The notes below the pieces were generated by a model. It worked only from the letters and a program-made list of their open reading frames with translations. It did not search any database and was not told the origin of the DNA. From Streptomyces ficellus (GTDB taxonomy: Bacteria > Actinomycetota > Actinomycetes > Streptomycetales > Streptomycetaceae), in contig NZ_JAUEPL010000005.1 of assembly GCF_030406405.1 (NCBI RefSeq), forward strand, positions 124,001 through 188,000: DNA of 64,000 nt, read 5' to 3'. Below, piece after piece: positions 16,467 to 25,106 of this stretch. Every line of letters starts with the position of its first letter. The first letter of the stretch is position 1. The position numbers and the translations under genes are program-made.

Positions 16467-16985
16467 TCAGGCACCCTCGGCCCGGGTCTCCTGGAGCCGG
16501 CGCGTGTCTTCGGGCCGGGCTTCCTCGGGCCGCGTCCGTCCGGGCCGGGCCTCCTCGGGCCGCGTCCGGGCGTCTTCGGGCTCGGCCTCCTCCGTCATGC
16601 CGGGGCGGCCGAACAGCATGTCGTAGCCCGGCGGCAGCTGGAGCAGGACGCGGCGCATCAGGTCCTCGTCCGCCGCGTCGGCCACGACGCTGAGGACGGC
16701 ACCGACGTCCCACTTGGCCGTCTCCTCCGTGGCGCCGTCGATCCACGCGGCCGTGGCCCGTACGAACCGTTCGGGTGCCAGGGGTTCAGCGGCCGGGAGC
16801 GGGTTGAGCAGCACCAGCGCGCAGGTCTCCGGCAGCCGGGCGGCCAGTTCGGCCCGCTCGGTGCCGACCAGATGGGCGCCCAGCAGGGCGAGGACGACGC
16901 GAGCGGCCCGGTCGGCCTCCCGTCGTGAGGGGTATTCGCCGCGTTCTTGCACCGCGGACAAGAACGCGTCCCACTGCATGCGCAT
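16467..16985 (-). CDS. DUF2267 domain protein
   Basis: A 172-residue protein. Residues ~3-125 are a DUF2267 domain (MQWDAFLSAVQERGEY, LLGAHLVGTERAELAARLP, LQLPPGYDMLFG), a helical family of unknown function found in many soil bacteria, often near stress genes. The C-terminal ~40 residues are a low-complexity repeat of RPEEAR/RPGRT units, probably disordered. ATG 16985 has AGGA about eight bases upstream (MRMQWDAF). It is followed downstream on the same strand by nothing close. It sits beside the small heat-shock gene, suggesting a stress context. Confidence 0.75.
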   Translation of the reverse strand: MRMQWDAFLSAVQERGEYPSRREADRAARVVLALLGAHLVGTERAELAARLPETCALVLLNPLPAAEPLAPERFVRATAAWIDGATEETAKWDVGAVLSVVADAADEDLMRRVLLQLPPGYDMLFGRPGMTEEAEPEDARTRPEEARPGRTRPEEARPEDTRRLQETRAEGA

Positions 16986-17111
16986 CTCTCTTCCTCGGCC
17001 TTGTCGACGGGCGGGTGGGCAACGGGCGAGGGCGGGGCCGGGAAGGCACCCGTCCCCGCCCGTCATGCGGTGCGGCGGGCCGGTCAGCGGCGTGAGCGCG
17101 GGTCGCTCGCG

Positions 17112-17534
17112 TCAGCCGCTGATCTCCTTGCGCTCGCCCCCGCCGCTGATCGCGATCTTGCGCGGCTTCGCCTGTTCGGCGACCGGGATCCGCAGCGTCA
17201 GGACACCGGCCTCGTAGGAGGCCTCGATACGGTCGGTGTCCAGCGTCTCGCCCAGGAACAGCTGACGGCTGAACGTACCGGCCGGCCGCTCGGCGATCAC
17301 CATCTCGGCGCCCTCTTCCGGGACCGTACGGCGCTCGGCCTTGACGGTCAGGACGTTGCGCTCGACGTCCAGGTCGATGCTGTCGGCGTCGACCCCGGGC
17401 AGGTCGAGGTGGACGACGAAGCTGTCGCCTTCGCGGAAGGCGTCCATCGGCATGGCCGCGGGGTGGGCGGTGGTGCCCAGCAGTCGCTCGGTGAGGCGGT
17501 CGAGCTCGCGGAAGGGGTCGGTCCGCATCAGCAT
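17112..17534 (-). CDS. Hsp20/alpha-crystallin small heat-shock protein (Hsp18 type)
   Basis: A 140-residue ATP-independent holdase chaperone. The start [14 protein letters not shown] is typical of Streptomyces Hsp18. The alpha-crystallin domain (~residues 35-125) includes [26 protein letters not shown] and the [12 protein letters not shown] motif ([14 protein letters not shown]). Three in-frame ATGs (17537, 17534, 17528) follow AGGAGGG; 17534 is chosen because it gives the family N-terminus and an eight-base spacing. A strong promoter lies upstream. Family members coat unfolded proteins during heat shock. Confidence 0.92.
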   Translation of the reverse strand: MLMRTDPFRELDRLTERLLGTTAHPAAMPMDAFREGDSFVVHLDLPGVDADSIDLDVERNVLTVKAERRTVPEEGAEMVIAERPAGTFSRQLFLGETLDTDRIEASYEAGVLTLRIPVAEQAKPRKIAISGGGERKEISG

Positions 17535-17585
17535 CATCGGTCCCTCCTCTATGTACTCACGGATGCTGTGACCGTTGCCTCTCTC

Positions 17586-17627
17586 CTTATAACTCCACCG
17601 GCCAAAGTTGACAAGGGGGGACTCAAG
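17586..17627 (-). promoter_or_regulatory. Promoter of the small heat-shock gene with a HAIR-like half-site
   Basis: On the minus strand, TTGTCA (17609-17614) and TATAAG (17586-17591) are 17 bases apart, a strong vegetative promoter. CTTGAGT (17621-17627) just upstream matches one half of the HspR-binding HAIR inverted repeat, but the second half is not intact. Heat regulation through HspR or another repressor is therefore only suggested. Confidence 0.55.
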
Positions 17628-17720
17628 ATTCTCCACTCGTACGTGGGGGGCGCGCCGGGCGGGGTCACCGCAGGCGGAGCCGAGCGCGGCAGCGGGGGCG
17701 TACCCAGGTCCGTGTGGCCG

Positions 17721-17842
17721 CCCCCGCGGTTCCTCACGCCGTCCCCGCGGTTCCTCACGCCGCGCCGCGGTTCCTCACGCCGTCCCCGCGGTTCCTCACG
17801 CCGCGCCGCGGTTCTCGCGCACCGACGCGAGTTCCTCACGCC
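17721..17842. repeat. Alternating ~20-bp tandem repeat at the end of the Zn-ribbon gene
   Basis: Read on the plus strand, units of about 20-21 bp share the core CCGCGGTTCCTCACGCC at 17721, 17741, 17762 and 17782, with two alternating lead-ins (GTCCC and GCG). Degenerate units follow at 17803 and 17821. The next repeat, ACCGACGCGAG, is itself the 3' end of the coding sequence of the minus-strand gene, so its stop codon (17836-17838) lies inside a repeat unit. The rest of the stretch from 17640 to 17720 shows no gene. Confidence 0.8.
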
Positions 17843-18459
17843 ACCGACGCGAGCTCCTTGCGCGGCCGCAGCAGCATCCGCCGCTTGGCCGCCGCCAGTG
17901 CCTCGGGCGTCAGAACGGGCTGGGGCACCACCACTCCACAGTCCGTGCAGACCGGCCCGAACCACGGCTCGTTCAACAGGTCCTGCCGCCAGATGATCGC
18001 GTCGCCCGCACACACCGGACACGTCGCGCGGGGCCCCGCCTCCAGGGCGGAGATCAGCCGGCGCAGCGCCTCGGCCAGCGGCATCGTCGGATGCGTCGAC
18101 GGGTCGTCGCAGCGCGCCACGCCGTTGCCGCCCCAGGTGCGCCGGTGCCAGTCGTCGAACCAGCCGGGCCGCCGCAGCCCGTCGTGCTTCTCGCGCCTGC
18201 GACGCGCGGCGAACTTCTCCTCGTACGCGAGCCAGACCGCCCGCGCCTCCTCCAACTCGTCGAGCGCGGCCACCAGCCGCGCCGGATCGGGCTCGCGGTC
18301 CTCGGGCCCGAACCCATGCCTCCGGCACAGGTGGTCCCAGGTCGCCCGATGCCCATAAGGGGCGAATCGCTCAAGGCACTTGCGCAGCGAATACCGCCGC
18401 AACGCCAGGTCACACCCCGGATCGCGAACCTGTCTCGCAAGACTTCGGAAACCGGCCAT
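17836..18459 (-). CDS. Hypothetical protein with C-terminal zinc ribbon
   Basis: A 207-residue protein, basic, with many Arg/Trp residues and no signal or membrane segment. Near residues 147-178 it has CPVCAGD and later CTDCG, two CxxC pairs typical of a zinc ribbon. No enzyme motif is recognised. ATG 18459 is supported by GGAGGT nine bases before it. The last codons merge with the tandem repeat above, so the C-terminus may vary between strains. The protein appears conserved in Streptomyces by its overall look, but I cannot name a function. It is divergent from the penicillin acylase gene. Confidence 0.6.
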   Translation of the reverse strand: MAGFRSLARQVRDPGCDLALRRYSLRKCLERFAPYGHRATWDHLCRRHGFGPEDREPDPARLVAALDELEEARAVWLAYEEKFAARRRREKHDGLRRPGWFDDWHRRTWGGNGVARCDDPSTHPTMPLAEALRRLISALEAGPRATCPVCAGDAIIWRQDLLNEPWFGPVCTDCGVVVPQPVLTPEALAAAKRRMLLRPRKELASVA

Positions 18460-18606
18460 CGCACTGTCACCTCCGTCACTGGTACTTCGGCGTTGATGAA
18501 TGGACGTACGGGTGCCCGTTTCGGCTCCATCGAAAAACGGCGCGACCCCATCAGCGGTACATCTGACGTGAAATACGCCCACGAGCCCGGGTGTGGCGAT
18601 TCCGAA

Positions 18607-18627
18607 AAGGTGACGCTCTCTCACCTT
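18607..18627. promoter_or_regulatory. Inverted repeat in the divergent region
   Basis: AAGGTGA-CGCTCTC-TCACCTT is a perfect 7+7-bp inverted repeat, 60 bases before the acylase start and 148 bases from the divergent Zn-ribbon start. It could be an operator. The rest of 18460-18686 shows nothing else that I can assign. Confidence 0.45.
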
Positions 18628-18686
18628 ACCGATGGCGCAATACCGCCAGTAACCTCCGGCGGACCGGCCTCATCGAGGAGCCCCCC

Positions 18687-21472
18687 ATGCGACGACCCAC
18701 CGCACGACTCCGGATCGCCACCGCCGCCGTGATCGCCCGGCCGCAGGGCTGTTGACGCCCTGGACCGGAGCGACGGCCGCCGAGGAGCCCGTTCCCGCCG
18801 CCGTCACCGACCACTGCCGCGGCCAGTGCGCGGACATCCTGCCCCCGGGGCAGAACGGCAACGCCACCCTCGCCGAGATCCTCGCCCACCGCGCCTTCGG
18901 TACCCGCCCCGCCCACAGCTCCGACCAACTCGGCCGCTACGACGCCCTCGTGGGCGGCCATGGCACCCTCACCGACGAGAAGCTCACCGACTTCTTCAAC
19001 GACGCGTCCTTCGGCGTCCCGGCCGACCAGGTCGAGTCGGTGACCAAGCCCCGCACCGACGTCACCATCACCCGCGACAAGAAGACCGGCGTCCCGCACA
19101 TCCAGGGCACCACCCGCTACGGCACCGAGTTCGGCGCGGGGTACGCCGCCGCCCAGGACCGGCTGTGGATGATGGACCTCTTCCGGCACATCGGGCGCGG
19201 CGAGCTGACCCCCTTCGCGGGCGGCGCGCTCGCCAACCAGGGCCTTGAGCAGCAGTTCTGGCCGCAGGCCCCGTACACCGAGGCCGACTACCAAGCCCAG
19301 ATCGCCTACATCAGGACCACCCACGGCGCGCGCGGCGAGCAGGCAATGGCCGACGCCCAGGCGTACGTCGACGGCATCAACGCCTACCGCGAGAAGGCCA
19401 AGGACGGCCGGTACTTCCCCGGTGAGTACGTGCTCACCGGCCACATCGACTCGATCACCAACATCGGCGAGATACAGCCGTTCACCCTCACCGACCTGAT
19501 CGCCATCGCCTCCGTCGTCGGTGGCCAGTTCGGCGGCGGAGGCGGCGGCGAGGTCCAGGCCGCCCTCTCCCTGCTCGCCGCCCAGCAGAAGTACGGCGTG
19601 GTGGAGGGCACGCGCGTGTGGGAGTCCTTCCGGCAGCGCAACGACCCCGAGGCCGTCCTCACCATCCACGACGGCACCTCCTTCCCGTACGCCGAGAAGC
19701 CCGCGCACGCGCGCGGCACCGCGCTCCCCGACCCGGGCTCCGTGAAACCCGAACAGCTGGTGTACGACCGGACCGGCTCGGCCGGCACCGGCGCCACGTC
19801 CCCGGTCGACGCCCCCGCGCGGCTGAGGCCCGCACAGGGCATGTACGACGACGGCGTCATCGCCCCCGGCTCCCTCGACCCGAGGAAGGGCATGTCCAAC
19901 GCCCTGCTCGTCTCCGGAGCCCACACCGCGAGCGGAAACCCCGTCGCCGTCTTCGGCCCCCAGACCGGGTACTTCGCGCCCCAGCTGCTGATGCTCCAGG
20001 AACTCCAGGGCCCGGGCATCTCCGCGCGCGGCGTCTCCTTCGCCGGGGTCGGCATGTACGTACAGATGGGCCGGGGCCAGGACTTCGCCTGGTCGGCCAC
20101 CTCCGCCGGCCAGGACATCACCGACACGTACGCCGTCGAGCTGTGCCAGGACGACACCCACTACCTCTACCGGGGTGTGTGCACGCCCATGGAGAAGCTG
20201 GAGAAGCGCAACGCGTGGAAGCCCAGCGTCGCCGACTCCACCGCCGCCGGCTCCTACCGGATGCAGGTCTGGCGTACCAAGTACGGCATCGTCACCCACC
20301 GGGCGACGGTCGGCGGCAAGCCCGTCGCCTACACCTCACTGCGCACCACCTACCGCCACGAGGCCGACTCCATCATCGGCTTCCAGATGCTGAACGACCC
20401 CTCCTACGTGAAGGACGCCACGACCTTCCAGCAGGCGGTCCACCACATCGACTACGCCTTCAACTGGTTCTACGCCGACGCCAAGGAGGCCGCCTACTAC
20501 AACAGCGGCAAGAACCCGGTCCGCGCGGCCGGCGTCGACCCGGCGCTGCCCGTCGCGGCGCGGCAGGCGTACGAGTGGCAGGGCTTCGACCCGGCGCACA
20601 ACACCGCCGCGTACACCCCCTTCGCCCAGCACCCCCGGTCCGTGGGCCAGGACTACTACATCTCCTGGAACAACCGGCAGGCCAAGGACTACAACACCGC
20701 GGCGTTCGGCTTCGGCGCCGTACACCGGGGAGACCTGCTCGACCAGCGCGTGAAGAGGCTGGTCGAGGCGGGCGGCGTCACCCGCGCCTCCCTCACCCGG
20801 GCCATGGCGGAGGCGGGGGTCACCGATCTGCGCGGCGAGCAGCTGCTGCCCGAACTCCTCGCGATCCTGCGGAGCCGGCCGGTCGGCGACCCGCAGGCGG
20901 CCGCCGCGATCCAGCAGCTGGACGCCTGGCGCGCCGCCGGGGCGCAGCGCAGGGAGAGCGCACCCGGTGCGCACCGCTACGGCCACGCCGACGCCGTACG
21001 GATCATGGACGCCTGGTGGCCGCTGCTGATCGAGGCGGAGTTCCGGCCGGGGCTGGGCGATGAGCTGTACGCCGCGCTCAAGGGCAGCCTGTCCGTCGAC
21101 GAGTCGCCGGGCGCCGCCCACGGAGCGACCGGCGCGCACAGCGGCTCGGCGTTCCAGTACGGCTGGTGGGGCTTCGCCGACAAGGACCTGCGCCAGGTCC
21201 TCGGCCGGCCCGTGCGGGGCCCGCTCGCCAGGACGTACTGCGGCGGGGGCGACCCGGGAGCCTGCCGTGACGCGCTGCTGACGACCCTGAAGCAGGCCGC
21301 CGCGAAGCCCGCCACCGAGGTGTACCCCGGCGACGACACCTGCGCGGCGGGCGACCAGTGGTGCGCGGACGCGCTGGTCCACCGCCCGCTGGGGGGCATC
21401 ACCCACGCCACGGTCAACTGGCAGAACCGGCCCACCTACCAGCAGGTGGTGGAGTTCCCGGCGCACAGGTAG
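18687..21472 (+). CDS. Penicillin acylase family (Ntn-hydrolase) with a frameshifted signal peptide
   Basis: The mature part (frame of 18752-21472) is a full-length Ntn hydrolase of the penicillin/AHL acylase family. It has an alpha-subunit start TITRDKKTGVPHIQG, AAQDRLWMMDLFR, and the autocleavage/catalytic Ser of the beta subunit in GMSNALLVSG at 19895, plus the beta-chain GPQTGYF. Secretion is expected, but the signal peptide is broken. The best start is ATG 18687 with GAGGAG six bases upstream, giving MRRPTARLRIATAAVIA, and this frame ends at a stop 60 bases later. Adding one C in the CCC at 18736-18738 would join both frames into a normal signal peptide. Either a real inactivating deletion or a sequencing error. 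Confidence 0.8.
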
Positions 21473-21490
21473 GCGCCCGCGCGGGCCGGG

Positions 21491-22816
21491 TCACCCGATC
21501 CGGCCCGCGGCGATCACCACCCGCGCCAGCTCCGGGTGGCAGATGTCGCTGTGCGCGCCGGTGGGCGGACCGCCGCGGCGTACCACGGACGCCGCGTCCA
21601 CGTTGACGCACCCCGAGGCCGGCAGGCCCCGGGCCAGTGCCGCGTCCAGGGTGAGCCGGGGGGTGCCGTCCACGGCCTGGATGCCGTCGTGGCCCATGGC
21701 CCACCACCGCTCGTCCCGGATCAGGCTCGTCGCGTCGCCCGCCAGGCGGGCCGCGAGCGGGTAGATCACGCCCAGCGCCGTGTCATGGCGCGAGTAGCAG
21801 GCCACCACCGGCCCGTCGACCCGCCGTTGCAGGCCGCCCAGCGCCCCGGCGCCCCGCAGCCCGTGCGGCAGGCGCGTCGCGAACACGTAGTGTGAGAAGG
21901 CCCCTTGCAGCAGCGTCACCGACTTCACGTTCCGCACCCCCTCGGGCAGGCCGCGCAGCGCGAACGACACCAGCCGCGCCCCCTGGCTGTGCCCCACCAG
22001 GTGGACCCGCACACGCGGGGACGACCGTGCCAGGTGGCCGAGGAGCGGGCCGAGCCCCCGCTCGCCGACCGTTCCCGACCGCCGCTTCATCTCCCAGTAC
22101 GCCGCCTGGCGCAGCACCTCCTTGGCGCCCTTCCACAGCCGCTTCAGCCCACGGCCCAGGGCCACCGGGCTGCCGTCCAGCGCCGCCGTGAACTGCGCGC
22201 ACACCGACACGGTGTCCTCGCGCAGGAACGCCGGATCGCCGCCCTCGCCCAGGTCCGCCGCGACGCCTGTGGCCCCCGCGACCGGTCCCGCCGTGGCTCC
22301 CTCGCCCGGGTCCGCCGCAGCGCCCGCGACCGGGGCTGCGACCGGGGCCGCCACCAGCTCCCGTACCAGCGACCCGAACGCGTCGAAGGCGGCCGCGTCG
22401 TCCGGCTGCTCCGCCAGCAGCCAGGCCAGCCGCTCCACGACCGCCTCCCGCCCGGGGAAGGCCGCCATGAGCGCCCGCACGGTCTCCTCGTCCAGGCCGG
22501 GGCCGGCGACCGCACCGGCGACCGCGGCCGCCCGCTCGAAGTCGGGGACCGGCTCGTCCGCGAACCGCATGGACGGCCAGACGATCCCCGCGTACCCGAG
22601 CCGCGCCCGCGCCGCGTCCCCCAGCAGGTCGGGGAAGGGCGCGAGGAAACGCGAGTACAGCCTGGCCGACACGGCGGTGGAGCTGTTCCACCCATGGGCG
22701 AACATCACCAGATCCGTCACGTCCAGCCGCGCCAGCGCGTCGCGCTGCGCGGCGTTCACATCGCCGTCCTTGTCGAAGGTGATCTCCTGGTAGGGCCGCA
22801 CGCTCATCCCGGTCAT
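21491..22816 (-). CDS. Alpha/beta-hydrolase-type protein with GHSQG nucleophile elbow
   Basis: A 441-residue cytosolic-looking protein. VMFAHGWN near residue 37 fits the oxyanion-hole strand of alpha/beta hydrolases, and HLVGHSQGARL near residue 275 is the nucleophile elbow with the likely catalytic Ser. A His near the C-terminus (GHDGIQ or GAHSDICHPE) could complete the triad. A Pro/Ala/Gly-rich insert (about 155-190) separates the two halves. The substrate is not evident. Its stop and start suit an independent gene; ATG 22816 has GGAGGG at about nine bases. It lies close to the DUF1343 gene on the same strand with 31 bases between, with the muramidase gene upstream. Confidence 0.7.
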   Translation of the reverse strand: MTGMSVRPYQEITFDKDGDVNAAQRDALARLDVTDLVMFAHGWNSSTAVSARLYSRFLAPFPDLLGDAARARLGYAGIVWPSMRFADEPVPDFERAAAVAGAVAGPGLDEETVRALMAAFPGREAVVERLAWLLAEQPDDAAAFDAFGSLVRELVAAPVAAPVAGAAADPGEGATAGPVAGATGVAADLGEGGDPAFLREDTVSVCAQFTAALDGSPVALGRGLKRLWKGAKEVLRQAAYWEMKRRSGTVGERGLGPLLGHLARSSPRVRVHLVGHSQGARLVSFALRGLPEGVRNVKSVTLLQGAFSHYVFATRLPHGLRGAGALGGLQRRVDGPVVACYSRHDTALGVIYPLAARLAGDATSLIRDERWWAMGHDGIQAVDGTPRLTLDAALARGLPASGCVNVDAASVVRRGGPPTGAHSDICHPELARVVIAAGRIG

Positions 22817-22847
22817 CGCCCCGTCCCTCCGCTCCGCGCCGGAGCCA

Positions 22848-24092
22848 TCAGCGGTACATCAGGTACTGCCGCCGTACCGCCCGGAAGGCGTCGAGCCGGG
22901 CCTGCCAGGCGTCCACCACCTCGTCCGGCCCGGCGCCCGCGTCGATCAGCGTCCGCACCTGCGCGGAACCGGTCAGTTTGTCGATCCAGTTGTCCGCCCG
23001 CCAGGCGAAGCCGCTCCAGCTGCGCTTCGCCGTCACCAGCAGGGCGATCCCCGTCCGTACGGGATCGAAGGCGTCCCGGTCGTGGACGTGCAGCTGCACC
23101 CCACCGACCGTCCTGCCCTGGAACTTGGAGAACGTCGGCGCGAAGTACGCCTCCCGGAAGTGGACACCCGGCAGGTCCAGCGCGTTCGCCGCCTCCGCCC
23201 ACCGCCGGTCGACGCCCTCCGCGCCCAGCAGTTCGAACGGCCGCGTCGTGCCCCGCCCCTCCGACAGGTTCGTCCCCTCGAACAGGCAGGTCCCGGCGTA
23301 CACCAGCGCGGTGTCCGGCGTCGGCATGTTCGGGCTCGGCGGCACCCACGGCAGCCCCGTCGCGTCGAAGAAGTCGGCGCGCCGCCACCCCGACATCCGT
23401 ACCGTCACCAGCTCCACCGGCCGGGCGAGGAACTCCCCGTTGAACAGCCGCGCCAGCTCCGCCACCGTCATCCCGTGCGCCTGCGCGATCGGCTCACGCC
23501 CAACGAACGTCGAGAACGCCCTGTCGAGGACCGGCCCGAGCGCCGCCCGCCCCGTCACCGGGTTCGGCCGGTCCAGCACCACGAAACGTTTCCCCGCGAG
23601 CTCCGCCGCCACCATGCAGTCGTACAGCGTCCAGATGTACGTGTAGAAACGCGCCCCCACGTCCTGGATGTCGAACACCACCGTGTCGACCCCCGACGCG
23701 GCGAACACGTCCGCCAGCGCCCGCCCGCTCTTGAGGTACGTGTCGTACACCGGCAGCCCCGTCGCCGGATCGTCGTACCGCCCCTCCGAACCACCCGCCT
23801 GGGCGGTTCCCCGGAAGCCGTGCTCGGGACCGAACACCGCCACCAGGTCCACCCGGTCGTCGGCGTGCATCACGTCCACGATGTGCCGGGCGTCGGCAGT
23901 GATCCCGGTCGGGTTGGTCACCACCCCGACCCGCTGCCCGGCCAGCTCCGCGTACGCGCCGTCCGCCAGCCGGTCGAAACCCGTACGCACCCGGCGCGTG
24001 CGTCCCCTCGCCGAGGCGGGTGCCGCCCCCGCCACCGCCCCCGCTCCCGCGGCGCCACCCGCGACCAGCAGACCCCGTCTGGACACGCTCAT
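22848..24092 (-). CDS. Tat-exported DUF1343 protein (NamZ-like exo-N-acetylmuramidase)
   Basis: A 414-residue secreted protein. The N-terminus SRRGLLVAGGAAGAGAVAG is a twin-arginine signal. The remainder matches DUF1343, with RVGVVTNPTG, FGPEHGFRG, FDIQDVGARFYTYIWTL, VLDRPNPV and EGTNLSEGRGTTRPFE. This family includes B. subtilis NamZ, which removes MurNAc from the ends of peptidoglycan fragments, so a role in cell-wall turnover or recycling outside the cytoplasm is likely. ATG 24092 follows GGAGG seven bases upstream. It shares a strand with the alpha/beta hydrolase gene downstream, and they may be co-transcribed. Confidence 0.9.
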   Translation of the reverse strand: MSVSRRGLLVAGGAAGAGAVAGAAPASARGRTRRVRTGFDRLADGAYAELAGQRVGVVTNPTGITADARHIVDVMHADDRVDLVAVFGPEHGFRGTAQAGGSEGRYDDPATGLPVYDTYLKSGRALADVFAASGVDTVVFDIQDVGARFYTYIWTLYDCMVAAELAGKRFVVLDRPNPVTGRAALGPVLDRAFSTFVGREPIAQAHGMTVAELARLFNGEFLARPVELVTVRMSGWRRADFFDATGLPWVPPSPNMPTPDTALVYAGTCLFEGTNLSEGRGTTRPFELLGAEGVDRRWAEAANALDLPGVHFREAYFAPTFSKFQGRTVGGVQLHVHDRDAFDPVRTGIALLVTAKRSWSGFAWRADNWIDKLTGSAQVRTLIDAGAGPDEVVDAWQARLDAFRAVRRQYLMYR

Positions 24093-24202
24093 CCGCACAC
24101 CTCCGTGACGGCTCGACCACGCGACGCTCCCGCCACGCACGCTAGCGCGGGCACCCGCCGCGCGGAACGAGGCGGACGCGACGGTCTTTCCCCGGCCTTC
24201 CC

Positions 24203-24272
24203 CCGGTCTGTCGCCGGTCCGTCGCCGGTCTGTCCCCCGGTCTGTCCCCCGGTCTGTCCCCCGGTCTTTCCC
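24203..24272. repeat. Six-copy 11-12-bp tandem repeat
   Basis: CCGGTCTGTCCC units, with three perfect copies at 24225, 24237 and 24249 and slightly different ones at 24203, 24214 and 24261. It lies between the DUF1343 and SDR genes, just upstream of a TetR-type site. It has the look of replication slippage. Confidence 0.8.
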
Positions 24273-24278
24273 CGCAAC

Positions 24279-24296
24279 ATACCGACCGGTTAGTCT
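24279..24296. promoter_or_regulatory. TetR-type operator before the SDR/acyl-CoA synthetase operon
   Basis: ATACCGACCGGTTAGTCT resembles the palindrome ATACCGACCGGTCGGTAT in its left half and centre. Related sites are at 10969-10986 and 31784-31801. It is 45 bases before the SDR start and could be bound by the TetR at the end of this operon. Confidence 0.55.
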
Positions 24297-24341
24297 GCCG
24301 AGCGGCACACGTGGTGAACGCGAGGGAGAGGCGGGTCGGCG

Positions 24342-25106
24342 ATGAGTACGGTGCGGGGCACGGGCGTGGTCGTCACAGGAGCGGGCGGCGGCATCGGGGC
24401 CGCGCTCGCCCGGAGGTTCGCGGCGGAGGGCGCCCGCGTCGTCGTCAACGACATCGACCCCGGCCGCGCCAAGGCCGTCGCCGACGAGATCGGCGCCACC
24501 GCCGTCCCCGGCGACGCCTCCGCCGTCGTCGAGGAGGCCCGCGACGCGCTCGGCGGCACCGTCGACGTCTACTGCGCCAACGCAGGGCTCGCCTCGCCCG
24601 GCGACGCCTTCGCCGGCGAGGAGGTGTGGGCCGCCGCCTGGGACGTCAACGTGATGGCCCACGTCCGCGCCGCTCGCGCGCTGCTCCCCGGCTGGCTGGA
24701 GCGCGGCAGCGGCCGCTTCGTCTCCACCGTCTCGGCGGCCGGGCTGCTCACCATGGTCGGCGCCGCGCCCTACAGCGTGTCCAAGCACGGCGCGTACGCC
24801 TTCGCCGAATGGCTCTCGCTCACCTACCGCCACCGCGGCCTCAAGGTCCACGCCATCTGCCCGCAGGGCGTGCGTACGGACATGCTCACCGCCGCGGGCT
24901 CGGCGGGCGAACTCGTCCTCGCCCCCACCGCCATCGAGCCCGAGGACGTCGCCGACGCGCTGTTCGAGGGCATCGAGGCCGACCGGTTCCTGATCCTGCC
25001 GCACCCCGAGGTCGCCGGTTACTACCGGGCCCGCGCGAGCGACCCGGAACGCTGGCTGAACAATATGAGCCACATCCAGCAGAAGTGGGAGGGCACCGGG
25101 CAGTGA
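24342..25106 (+). CDS. Short-chain dehydrogenase/reductase
   Basis: A 254-residue NAD(P)-dependent SDR. TGAGGGIG near residue 12 binds the cofactor, NAG (CANAG) lies near 79, and the catalytic Ser/Tyr/Lys are in STVSAAG and YSVSKHG near residues 133 and 146. It would oxidise or reduce a hydroxyl/keto group of a small metabolite, here probably a CoA-linked intermediate. Its stop overlaps the start of the acyl-CoA synthetase (GTGA), so both are translated together in an operon with a downstream TetR. Confidence 0.93.
   Translation: MSTVRGTGVVVTGAGGGIGAALARRFAAEGARVVVNDIDPGRAKAVADEIGATAVPGDASAVVEEARDALGGTVDVYCANAGLASPGDAFAGEEVWAAAWDVNVMAHVRAARALLPGWLERGSGRFVSTVSAAGLLTMVGAAPYSVSKHGAYAFAEWLSLTYRHRGLKVHAICPQGVRTDMLTAAGSAGELVLAPTAIEPEDVADALFEGIEADRFLILPHPEVAGYYRARASDPERWLNNMSHIQQKWEGTGQ

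Noticed and set aside
17721..17842. Possible CRISPR array
   Set aside because: The repeat units are contiguous with no unique spacers, and no cas genes are near. The same is true at 24203, 26785 and 60584.
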